This document shows, in pieces, positions 1-7,596 of a stretch of 64,000 nt of DNA. This DNA comes from Shimia aestuarii (lineage in GTDB: Bacteria > Pseudomonadota > Alphaproteobacteria > Rhodobacterales > Rhodobacteraceae). The notes under the pieces are model-generated. The model was not told the DNA's origin. It made no database searches and saw nothing but the letters and a program-made list of their open reading frames with translations. The stretch lies in the NCBI RefSeq assembly GCF_022814865.1, contig NZ_JAKVRD010000003.1:205819-269818 (forward strand), given 5' to 3'. Every line of letters starts with the position of its first letter. Position 1 is the stretch's first letter. The position numbers and the translations under genes were made by a program.

Positions 1-45
1 CCCGGCAACCACTGCGAGCAATCCGGCCCTTAGATAGTTTGACAT
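1..45 (-). CDS. N-terminal fragment of an unidentified exported protein (cut by window edge)
   Basis: Only the first 15 codons are inside the window. On the minus strand an ATG at 45-43 follows a strong purine-rich ribosome-binding site (GGGAGGGAG at about 50-58). The visible residues (MSNYLRAGLLAVVAG) look like the beginning of a signal peptide or a first membrane segment. No function can be assigned. It is divergent from the gene starting at 166, so 46-165 should hold both promoters. Confidence 0.5.
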   Translation of the reverse strand, partial: MSNYLRAGLLAVVAG

Positions 46-165
46 TCGCTCCCTCCCTTCGATTTTGCAGCACCGCAACAGGTCGTCCCCGCAATCCCGG
101 GTGGAACACATGGATTTCGCCGTTATAGTTGCGGCATATGAGTATCGTGCAGGGCAGCAGTCAAA

Positions 166-1170
166 ATGGCAAGAAAAGCGTCGAAGCGGCCAGACTTCAA
201 TATCGTCATCGTCGGTCAATCGGGCCGCCTGCAATACGAAGCGGTTCTCTTCGCCGCCTCCCTGCGCGCCAATTCGCCGGATTTCTCAGGACGCCTCTTC
301 GTCGCCGAACCCCAGCCAGGGCCAAGCTGGGATAGCGATCCGCGCATCCACTCTGAGCCGGTGCGCAGCGCCCTAGAGGAACTCGGCGCCGAGATCATCC
401 CCTGCGAGAGCACGCATTTCGGCGGCGCCTACCCCTATGGCAACAAGATCGAGGCGCTTCTCGCCCTACCCGAGGGTGAGCCGTTCGTATTCTTCGACAC
501 CGACACGCTTGTCACGGGCGATCTGATGTCCGTCCCCTTCGATTTCGACCGCCCCTGTGCCTCGCGCAAGGTCGAAGGCACGTGGCCCACCATTGAACTC
601 TACGGCCCCGGCTACACGCAAATCTGGAAATCGCTCTACGACAAGTTCGGCCTCGATTTCGAAACCTCGCTCGACCTCTCCTGGCCTGACGAATACTGGC
701 GGCGCTATCTCTATTTCAATGCCGGGTTCTTCTACTACAAATGCCCCAAGCTCTTTGGCGAACGCTTCCTCGACTACGCCAACGAAATCCACTGGAACGC
801 ACCGCCCGAATTGATCTGCCAGCCGCTGGACCCATGGCTTGACCAAGTCGCCCTGCCGCTTGTGATCCATTCCTTCGGCGGCGGCCGCGATGCATTGCCC
901 GAGGGCTATCTCGACGGGGATGTGACCTGCCATTACCGCATCCTGCCGCTCGCCTATGCGCGCGAATCTGATGCCGTGATCAAGACCCTCGAAGACGTTG
1001 CCGCCCCCAATAAGATCAAGAAAGTGCTCAAGGAATATGACCCGATGAAGCGCATGATCTACCAAGGCCGCGGCCAGAAGGTCCGCGCGCTCTTTGATCG
1101 CGACAACCTGCCCCGCAAGGAACAGGCGATCCGCAACAAGATCAAGCGCAACGGCTTCTGGATGCGCTAA
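166..1170 (+). CDS. Glycosyltransferase-like (GT-A fold) hypothetical protein
   Basis: 334 residues with no signal peptide. The N-terminus has a beta strand (FNIVIVGQSGRLQYEAVLF) as in Rossmann-type nucleotide-sugar enzymes. Near residue 110 there is FVFFDTDTLV, a DxD-type motif typical of the metal and nucleotide-sugar site of GT-A glycosyltransferases. A second acidic/aromatic block (YFNAGFFYY, about residue 185) resembles the NAGVFxy motif of family-8-like enzymes. The C-terminus is basic. The substrate cannot be told and there is no capsule or LPS cluster beside it. The assignment is by motif only; it could be a degenerate or non-catalytic relative. Confidence 0.6.
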   Translation: MARKASKRPDFNIVIVGQSGRLQYEAVLFAASLRANSPDFSGRLFVAEPQPGPSWDSDPRIHSEPVRSALEELGAEIIPCESTHFGGAYPYGNKIEALLALPEGEPFVFFDTDTLVTGDLMSVPFDFDRPCASRKVEGTWPTIELYGPGYTQIWKSLYDKFGLDFETSLDLSWPDEYWRRYLYFNAGFFYYKCPKLFGERFLDYANEIHWNAPPELICQPLDPWLDQVALPLVIHSFGGGRDALPEGYLDGDVTCHYRILPLAYARESDAVIKTLEDVAAPNKIKKVLKEYDPMKRMIYQGRGQKVRALFDRDNLPRKEQAIRNKIKRNGFWMR

Positions 1171-1290
1171 ACGCTCGTTCCGTCTTTCTTCCTGAAACCA
1201 AACCATTTTCCCTGATCGCCAAAGCGCCGTTGCACCGCGCTATGACTCTGCCTAATGATTGCGGCGACATATTTTGCAGGAGGAAACCCC

Positions 1291-2583
1291 ATGTCTGACG
1301 CCCCCGCATTCGGCTTTGATACACTTCAGATCCACGCCGGCGCCCGCCCCGATCCCGCGACCGGTGCCCGCAACACGCCGATCTATCAGACCACGGCCTA
1401 TGTCTTCCGCGACGCTGAACACGCCGCCGCGCTCTTTAACCTTCAGGAAGTGGGCTATATCTATTCGCGCCTGACCAACCCGACCGTCGCCGTTCTTCAG
1501 GAACGTGTCGCGACGCTTGAGGGCGGTGTGGGCGCGGTCTGCTGTTCCTCCGGTCACGCAGCCCAGATCATGGCCCTGTTCCCGCTCATGGCGCCGGGTC
1601 GCAATGTCGTGGTCTCGACCCGTCTCTACGGTGGCTCCATCACCCAGTTCAGCCAGACCATCAAACGCTTCGGCTGGTCGGCGAAATTCGTCGATTTCGA
1701 CGACACCGCCGCCATTGAGGCCGCCATTGATGACGACACCCGTGCGGTATTCTGCGAATCCGTCGCCAACCCCGGTGGCGTGGTGACCGACCTCGACGCC
1801 GTGGCCGCCGTCGCCGACAAGGCCGGCCTGCCGCTTATCGTCGACAACACCTCTGCCACCCCTTACCTCTGCCGTCCGATCGAACATGGCGCAACGCTGG
1901 TCGTCCACTCCATGACCAAGTACCTGACCGGCAACGGCTCCGTGACCGGCGGTGTCGTCGTCGACAGTGGCGAGTTCGACTGGTCCGCCTCGGACAAGTT
2001 CCCGTCGCTCTCCGAACCCGAACCCGCCTACCACGGCCTCAAGTTCCACGAGACCTTCGGCCCCCTCGCCTTTACCTTCCACGGCATCGCCATCGGTCTG
2101 CGTGACCTCGGCATGACCCTGAACCCGCAGGCAGCGCACTATACGCTGATGGGTATCGAGACTCTCTCGCTACGCATGGACAAGCATACGCAGAACGCCG
2201 AGAAAGTCGCGGCATGGCTCGAAACCAACCCGCATGTCGACGGTGTGACCTATGCGGGCCTGCCTTCGTCGCCTTATCACGAGCGCGCCAAACGCATCTG
2301 TCCCAAAGGGAGCGGCGGTCTCTTCACCGTGGCGCTCAAAGGCGGCTATGACGCCTGCGTCAAGTTCGTCGATAGCCTCGAGCTGTTCAGCCACGTCGCC
2401 AACCTCGGCGACACCCGCAGCCTGGTGATCCACTCTGCTTCGACCACCCACCGTCAGCTCACCCCCGAGCAGCAGGACGCCGCAGGCGCGAGCGCGAATG
2501 TGGTGCGGATCTCCATCGGCATCGAGGACGCGGACGACCTGATCGCCGATCTCGAACAGGCGCTGGCCAAGGCCCACGCCTAA
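1291..2583 (+). CDS. metY: O-acetylhomoserine sulfhydrylase (aminocarboxypropyltransferase)
   Basis: This is a PLP enzyme of the Cys/Met metabolism family. It makes homocysteine from O-acetylhomoserine and sulfide in the cytoplasm (direct sulfhydrylation route to methionine). The 430-residue length fits MetY rather than the shorter cystathionine enzymes. Hallmarks are FDTLQIHAG at the N-terminus, YSRLTNPT (about residue 60), and the PLP lysine K210 in VVHSMTKYLTG. The C-terminal block SLVIHSASTTHRQL is the substrate-binding segment of the family. An in-frame ATG lies 36 bases upstream, but the start at 1291 has the ribosome-binding site AGGAGG eight bases before it. A rho-independent terminator follows at 2601. 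Confidence 0.93.
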   Translation: MSDAPAFGFDTLQIHAGARPDPATGARNTPIYQTTAYVFRDAEHAAALFNLQEVGYIYSRLTNPTVAVLQERVATLEGGVGAVCCSSGHAAQIMALFPLMAPGRNVVVSTRLYGGSITQFSQTIKRFGWSAKFVDFDDTAAIEAAIDDDTRAVFCESVANPGGVVTDLDAVAAVADKAGLPLIVDNTSATPYLCRPIEHGATLVVHSMTKYLTGNGSVTGGVVVDSGEFDWSASDKFPSLSEPEPAYHGLKFHETFGPLAFTFHGIAIGLRDLGMTLNPQAAHYTLMGIETLSLRMDKHTQNAEKVAAWLETNPHVDGVTYAGLPSSPYHERAKRICPKGSGGLFTVALKGGYDACVKFVDSLELFSHVANLGDTRSLVIHSASTTHRQLTPEQQDAAGASANVVRISIGIEDADDLIADLEQALAKAHA

Positions 2584-2600
2584 TAGCCCCACAAGACAGG

Positions 2601-2636
2601 AAAGGCCGCGCTCAAGACAGCGCGGCCTTTCTCTTT
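2601..2636 (+). terminator. Rho-independent terminator of metY
   Basis: A perfect 12-bp stem (AAAGGCCGCGCT / AGCGCGGCCTTT) with a 6-base loop is followed by a T/C-rich run. It begins 18 bases after the metY stop. The inverted repeat may also serve the convergent gene ending at 2699. Confidence 0.85.
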
Positions 2637-2698
2637 TCCTATTGTCGCGAACTCCGGGGAGACTTGCCCCCGGCACAGCGTCAGAAGGGGGCGTGCCC

Positions 2699-3394
2699 CT
2701 ACTCCTCCCCGCCTTCGATCGCGAACACCATCGACACCAGCGCACGGGTTTCCATCTCCCCGGCAGCGACGGGCATGCCACCGTCCGAGACCATCTCGGC
2801 CCGCGCCATCATCATCGGGCGTGGCGTCGCGGCACCGGTCTCCGATAGGCTTAGCACCGGACCGAGCGTGACGCCCGCCGCTTCCGCATAAAGCGCCGCC
2901 CGTGCTTTGGCATCGGCCACTGCCGCGCGTCGCGCCGCCTCGTGGAGCGGGGCCGTATCCTGCACCGCGAATTGCAACCCACCAAAGCCATTGGCGCCAT
3001 CCGCGACCACCTTGTCAAAAATCCCGCGCATCATCCCAAGATCGCGCAACCGCACCGTCACCCGGGTCTCGGCCCGGTAACCGCGAATTTCCGGTGCCTC
3101 GTTCGGCGCCCGGTCCCGGCTCCAAAGCGGATTGAGCGACAAAGCGCTGGTCTGCATGTCCCGCGACGCGATCTCGAAGGCCTCAAGCCGCTCAAATACC
3201 GCCTGCGCACGTTTCGCCACCGTATCGAGCGCCTCTGTCGCCGTCGCCGCCTCCTCGCTGACCTCAAGCGTCAGAACTGCCATATCCGGCACTGCCGTGA
3301 CCACACCCTCGCCTGTCACACTGATCGTGCGCGGGTCTGCCTGTGCGGCGCTCGTGAGGCCCAAAACCCAAAAAACCATTACCAACAAACGCAT
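2699..3394 (-). CDS. Periplasmic SIMPL-domain (DUF541) protein
   Basis: 231 residues with a clean signal peptide (MRLLVMVFWVLGLTSAAQA, then DPRT). The mature part starts with ISVTGEGVVTAVPDMAVLTL, the hallmark beginning of SIMPL/DUF541 proteins (E. coli YggE, linked to oxidative stress; mouse SIMPL). The rest carries the expected LNPLWSRD and RGYRAETRVTVRLRD blocks. The open frame extends 33 bases further upstream, but the start at 3394 begins the signal peptide and has GGAGA upstream. It stands alone between convergent metY and the divergent gene at 3561. The exact biochemical role of the family is unknown. Confidence 0.85.
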   Translation of the reverse strand: MRLLVMVFWVLGLTSAAQADPRTISVTGEGVVTAVPDMAVLTLEVSEEAATATEALDTVAKRAQAVFERLEAFEIASRDMQTSALSLNPLWSRDRAPNEAPEIRGYRAETRVTVRLRDLGMMRGIFDKVVADGANGFGGLQFAVQDTAPLHEAARRAAVADAKARAALYAEAAGVTLGPVLSLSETGAATPRPMMMARAEMVSDGGMPVAAGEMETRALVSMVFAIEGGEE

Positions 3395-3560
3395 ATCGAC
3401 ATCTCCTTTTGTCTGTCCCGGCGACACTGCGCTTTTGGCCGGGGTGTGTCAAAACCTACGGGGGTGCCTGTTTTCCTTCCCTTCGGCGAATCCCTGCTAT
3501 AAAATCCTGCGCACGGAGCTGAGACTCCACAAGCCATGACGTGGGTGCTAGAGCCGCCAT

Positions 3561-5906
3561 ATGAAACCGGAATTTGCCCTTTCCCTTTCCTTTGAAGGGA
3601 TTAGCCTTCTTTACCGCATCGAGGGCGGGTGGCACCTTATGGGCGAAGCCGCCCTGACCTCGGAAACCCTCGGGGCCGATCTCGAGGCCCTGCGGGATAC
3701 GGCCGAATCCATCGGCGGCAAGGCGTTCCGAACCAAGCTTGTCCTTCCCAACGAACAGATCAAATACCTCTCGCTTTCCACCGGCAAAATCGACCGCGAG
3801 GCGCGCATTGCGGCGGTCTCTGCCGAGCTTGAGGCGACGACACCGTATGGTATCGACGAACTGGCTTTTGACCTGACAGCGGCAGGGCCCGAAACCCATG
3901 TCGCCGCCGTCGCGCGCGAGACCCTTGTCGAGGCCGAGGCTTTTGCCGTCGAACACGCCTTCAACCCGGTTTGTTTCGTTGCCATCCCACCCGCCGGAAC
4001 CTTCTCGGGTGAGCCGTTCTTCGGACAGACCGAGATCGCGCCGAAACTCCTGAAGAAAGACACCGCCAAACCCGACGAATTGCCAATCCACGTGATCTCG
4101 TCCGGCCCCCTGCCCGAACCCAAACCCGAACCAGAGCCCGTCGCCGCGCCTGAATCTGCGCCGGCCCCGGGCCTTGCCACCGCGCCCGCCGCCCCCAAAC
4201 CCGAGGCCGAGCCGGAATTGCCGCTCGCTGCCGCGCCAGAGGCACCTGCTCCCGCCCTTGAGACGAAAGCGACACCGCAAGAGGCGGAAGACGCCACAGA
4301 CCTGCCCGCCGCACCGGAAGTCCTTCCTGACGCCACCCCCACACCGTCTTTTGGCAGTCGTCGTAGCACCGCCGCCCCCTTGCGCGCAGAGCGGAGCGCC
4401 GAAACCGCGCCGCGCCGTGAAAACACCCTGACCGCAAGCCGTGAAGACGGCCAGGCGCTGCGCTTCGATCCGGCCCGCGTCGCAGCAGGCTTGCGTCCTC
4501 AACAGACCGAGGCCACCGACGACACCGATGGCCGGGGCCGTCGACTGGCCGAGAATGCATCCGGCGCCGTGGTCGCGGCCACCGCCTTCCTGAGCCGGCG
4601 TCGCGAGGCCCGCAGAGCGCGTCGCGCCGCGGGTTCCGCCGTTCCGGCCGAGGCTGCCGCCACCAACGAACGCCAACGCATGATGGTCTTTGGTGCGCGC
4701 AGCACCGAAATCGGCGGCAAGCCGCGTTACCTTGGCCTTGCCCTTACCGTCGTTCTGCTCGTGTTCCTCGCCGCGGTCGCCGCTTGGGCGTCGCTGTTCA
4801 TGGACGAGGGTCTGGCCGGGCTTTTCCGCCGCGACCCGCCACAACAGATCGCCGACAGCGCCCCCGAAAGCCAACCGGTCGAAAATCTCGAAACCGCCGC
4901 GCTGCCGCCCGTGTCGCCCGACACGATCACCGACAGTGCCGAGATCGAAGCGATGACCGACGCGGATCACCCGACCGCGCTGGACGGGCACGAAGCCGAG
5001 GCCCGCTATGCGGCTACGGGAATCTGGCAACGCGCCCCGGATCAGGCTCTAACGCCTGAGTCCGGAAGCACCGACGATCTCTACCTGACCTCGATCGACC
5101 GCGTGGTGATTGCCAAGGATGCGGTCGCGCTCCCGGCGCTGAAGTCTTATGCCACCGACCGCCCCCTGCCGCGCCAGATGTCACCGCTGCCGCGCGGGCT
5201 CGATTTTGACATGGACGAACGCGGATTGGTCAAGGCCACGCCGGACGGCGCGCTCTCGCCGGAGGGCATCCTGGTCTATCTTGGCAAGCCACCGGTCCTG
5301 CCCGCTGCCTATCCGGTTCGCAAGGCCGCACCGGGCGAAGCCCTGCCGCCCGTCGAACGCGCCCGGATTGCAACGCTGCGCCCACGCCTGCGCCCCGAAG
5401 ACCTGATCGAACAAAACGAACGCGCTTCCAATGGTGGCCGCACCCTCGCGGAACTGTCGAACATGCGCCCGCGTCTGCGACCGGAGACCGAAAAGGCCGA
5501 AGAGGAAGCCGAGGACACCACCGCGACACAATACGCAGTGACTGCCTCGCTCCGCCCCAAACCACGTCCGCAGAATTTCGAAGCGATCGTCGCCCGCGCC
5601 GATCCGGCTGAGCGCGTCGAGCCAACCGCTGCCGTCGCCACCGTCACGCCCTCGATCCCAAGCAGCGCCTCTGTCGCCCGGCAGGCCACGATCCAGAATG
5701 CCATGAACCTGCGCAAGGTGAACCTGATCGGGGTCTATGGCACATCGAATTCTCGCCGCGCTTTGGTCCGCCTGTCCAACGGGCGCTTCAAAAAGGTGAA
5801 GGTCGGAGATCGCATTGACGGCGGCAAGGTCGCTGCCATCGGTGACACTGAACTGCGCTACATCAAGTCCGGCAAGAACGTCGTTCTCAAACTGCCCCGC
5901 GGCTAG
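3561..5906 (+). CDS. Large single-pass protein with GspL/PilM-like N-terminus and GspC-like C-terminus
   Basis: 781 residues. Residues 1 to about 160 resemble the cytoplasmic actin-like domain of GspL/PilM (conserved feel in KLVLPNEQIKYLSL, then TPYGIDELAFDL and HVAAVARETL). A long Pro/Ala/Glu-rich and then Arg-rich linker follows. One membrane helix lies at about 391-415 (YLGLALTVVLLVFLAAVAAW). The periplasmic part is low-complexity and holds three spaced motifs RPRLRP, RPRLRP and RPKPRP (about 607, 635 and 664). The last 70 residues (VNLIGVYGTSNSRRALVRL ... VKVGDRIDGGKVAAIGD) look like the HR domain of GspC/PilP. No other type II secretion or pilus gene is near. Relatives in Rhodobacteraceae are usually only named as hypothetical; the domain assignment is inference from sequence pattern. 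Confidence 0.55.
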   Translation: MKPEFALSLSFEGISLLYRIEGGWHLMGEAALTSETLGADLEALRDTAESIGGKAFRTKLVLPNEQIKYLSLSTGKIDREARIAAVSAELEATTPYGIDELAFDLTAAGPETHVAAVARETLVEAEAFAVEHAFNPVCFVAIPPAGTFSGEPFFGQTEIAPKLLKKDTAKPDELPIHVISSGPLPEPKPEPEPVAAPESAPAPGLATAPAAPKPEAEPELPLAAAPEAPAPALETKATPQEAEDATDLPAAPEVLPDATPTPSFGSRRSTAAPLRAERSAETAPRRENTLTASREDGQALRFDPARVAAGLRPQQTEATDDTDGRGRRLAENASGAVVAATAFLSRRREARRARRAAGSAVPAEAAATNERQRMMVFGARSTEIGGKPRYLGLALTVVLLVFLAAVAAWASLFMDEGLAGLFRRDPPQQIADSAPESQPVENLETAALPPVSPDTITDSAEIEAMTDADHPTALDGHEAEARYAATGIWQRAPDQALTPESGSTDDLYLTSIDRVVIAKDAVALPALKSYATDRPLPRQMSPLPRGLDFDMDERGLVKATPDGALSPEGILVYLGKPPVLPAAYPVRKAAPGEALPPVERARIATLRPRLRPEDLIEQNERASNGGRTLAELSNMRPRLRPETEKAEEEAEDTTATQYAVTASLRPKPRPQNFEAIVARADPAERVEPTAAVATVTPSIPSSASVARQATIQNAMNLRKVNLIGVYGTSNSRRALVRLSNGRFKKVKVGDRIDGGKVAAIGDTELRYIKSGKNVVLKLPRG

Positions 5907-5942
5907 GGCTGTTCCCCGCCTGCCCAAGCCAAGAGGTCTCCC

Positions 5943-6815
5943 TTGCAGCCAGAGAAGCACCATCCCCTCGACCAGACCCTCCTCGAGCGGCTGCACCTGC
6001 CAATGGATGCGACCCTGCGACTGCGGCTCATGCGAGGCCTGATCCATCTCGTCGATGGCACAAGCCGCGCCTTTTTTCGCAAGCCTTTCTTCGGGTTGCG
6101 CGAATGCGAAGCGCTTTGGCAAGAACTTGACATGGCGACCGACGTGGATCTCGTCGATGCGCTTCTGGCGCTCAAAGGTGGCACCGCACTTGACCCGCAT
6201 GGGCTCGAACATATCCCCGAAACCGGCCCGGCCCTGATCGCCTCGACCCATCCGACCGGCCCTTTCGATTTTATCGCCCACGCCGGCACGCTGCTCAAAC
6301 GCCGCCCAGATCTCAAGGTCGTGGCCAACAATGACGCCCGCACCTTCCTTGGCGCCGACCGTATCGTCTCTGTCCGGGTCAACCGCCACAACCGGGCGCT
6401 GTCTGCCCGCGCCACGGTCGCAGGCATGGAGGCCCATCTGCGCGATGGCGGCGCGCTTTTGATCTTCGGCTCTGGCCGCGTGCCCCGCCGCGCCGGAAGC
6501 GGGTTGATCGAACCGCGCTGGCGCTCCGGCACCACACGCGTCTCCGAGAGTTGCAACGTGCCGATCATCCCGGCCAGCATCGACGTGCGAAACTCGCGCT
6601 ACTACTACCGCCTGCGCCATCTCGCGTGGCGCCTAAGTGGCAGCGACAACTTCGCCGTCACCGTCGGGTCTTTGCGGTATCTGATCGAAATGCTGGATCA
6701 ACTGGGCGGGCGCTATGATCTGCATTACGGCACGCCGCTCGCTCCCGGAAGCCCTCCGGAACTGATCCAGAAGAAGGCCGAAAGCCTCGTGCCAGGCCTC
6801 TATTACGGCACCTGA
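5943..6815 (+). CDS. PlsC-like 1-acyl-glycerol-phosphate / lysophospholipid acyltransferase family protein
   Basis: 290 residues if the TTG at 5943 is used (AGAGG about 7 bases upstream); the first in-frame ATG is at 6004. The acyltransferase signature is STHPTGPFDFI, giving H103 and D109, an Hx5D variant seen in the Roseobacter branch of the family in place of the classic Hx4D. FGSGRVPRRAG (about residue 178) corresponds to the phosphate-binding FPEGTR-type motif, although the Glu is missing. PIIPAS matches the later block. The likely role is acyl transfer in membrane lipid or ornithine lipid synthesis; the acyl acceptor is unknown. It starts 36 bases after the preceding gene, so co-transcription is possible. 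Confidence 0.7.
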   Translation: MQPEKHHPLDQTLLERLHLPMDATLRLRLMRGLIHLVDGTSRAFFRKPFFGLRECEALWQELDMATDVDLVDALLALKGGTALDPHGLEHIPETGPALIASTHPTGPFDFIAHAGTLLKRRPDLKVVANNDARTFLGADRIVSVRVNRHNRALSARATVAGMEAHLRDGGALLIFGSGRVPRRAGSGLIEPRWRSGTTRVSESCNVPIIPASIDVRNSRYYYRLRHLAWRLSGSDNFAVTVGSLRYLIEMLDQLGGRYDLHYGTPLAPGSPPELIQKKAESLVPGLYYGT

Positions 6816-7123
6816 TCCCGCCTATTGAAACGCCGCCACGATCCATCCCCATAGACCGCAGCGGCGCCCCCTCGCCCGTGAGCGGGTTCGTCATATCTCG
6901 ATAAGAGCGGAACGCCGGTCAGCATCGACAAACACCAGAACCGCGCACCACCCGTCCCATGTCGGGAAAGGGTGGATCGCGCGGCTTTCTACTTAACCTG
7001 TTCAGCGCCTTCCCGCCGAGTATACGTCGCCTTGCCCACAGTTTTTGCGCATATTGACGTGCACATGTTACATTTTTCAGGTATTCTACGCATGAAACCC
7101 CAATATCACGCGGATTTTTCGCA
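6816..7123. other. 308-bp intergenic region without a recognisable gene
   Basis: No convincing coding sequence or structured RNA is visible. The last 80 bases are A/T-richer than the surroundings and should contain the promoter of the Lrp-family gene at 7124, but I could not fix a -35/-10 pair with normal spacing. No strong terminator follows the acyltransferase. Confidence 0.5.
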
Positions 7124-7579
7124 ATGCTGGACGAGATGGACAAACGGCTTCTGGCCGCCCTGCAGAAGAACGCCCACCTGACGGCGCAGGAATTGGGCGA
7201 TATTCTCAACCTCTCCCCGTCTCAGGCCGGACGCCGCCGCCAACGGCTCGAATGCGATGGCTATATCCAATCCTATACCGCTCGCCTTGACCCTGCGCGC
7301 GTCGGGCTCGATGTGCAGGCCTTCGTACAAGTCACCCTCGCATTGCATAGCCCTGAGCACGGACAAGGCTTTGTCTCCATGATCTCGACCCGCCCCGAGA
7401 TCATCAGCGCCTGGACCCTGACAGGCGATGCCGACTACCTGTTGCGCGTCTTCTGCGAAGACCTCTCCGCCCTCAACACCCTGATCCATGATGTGCTTCT
7501 GCCGCATCCGGCTGTCGCCCGCGTCCAGAGTCAGATCGTCATGGATCAATGCAAGCGCGACGCGCCCCTGCCCACCTGA
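7124..7579 (+). CDS. Lrp/AsnC-family transcriptional regulator
   Basis: 151 residues. The N-terminal helix-turn-helix begins LDEMDKRLLAALQKNAHLT, the classic LDxxDxxIL start of Lrp/AsnC proteins, with the recognition part LSPSQAGRRRQRLECDGYI. The C-terminal RAM (ligand-binding) domain is seen in VQAFVQVTLAL, the central AWTLTGDADYLLRV and the last VARVQSQIVM. The GxxDYLL block is the usual effector-site turn. It precedes the antiporter gene at 7597 by only 17 bases, so the two are probably one transcription unit and the regulator may act on it. The effector is not predictable. Confidence 0.9.
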   Translation: MLDEMDKRLLAALQKNAHLTAQELGDILNLSPSQAGRRRQRLECDGYIQSYTARLDPARVGLDVQAFVQVTLALHSPEHGQGFVSMISTRPEIISAWTLTGDADYLLRVFCEDLSALNTLIHDVLLPHPAVARVQSQIVMDQCKRDAPLPT

Positions 7580-7596
7580 AGGACACCTAACGCCCC

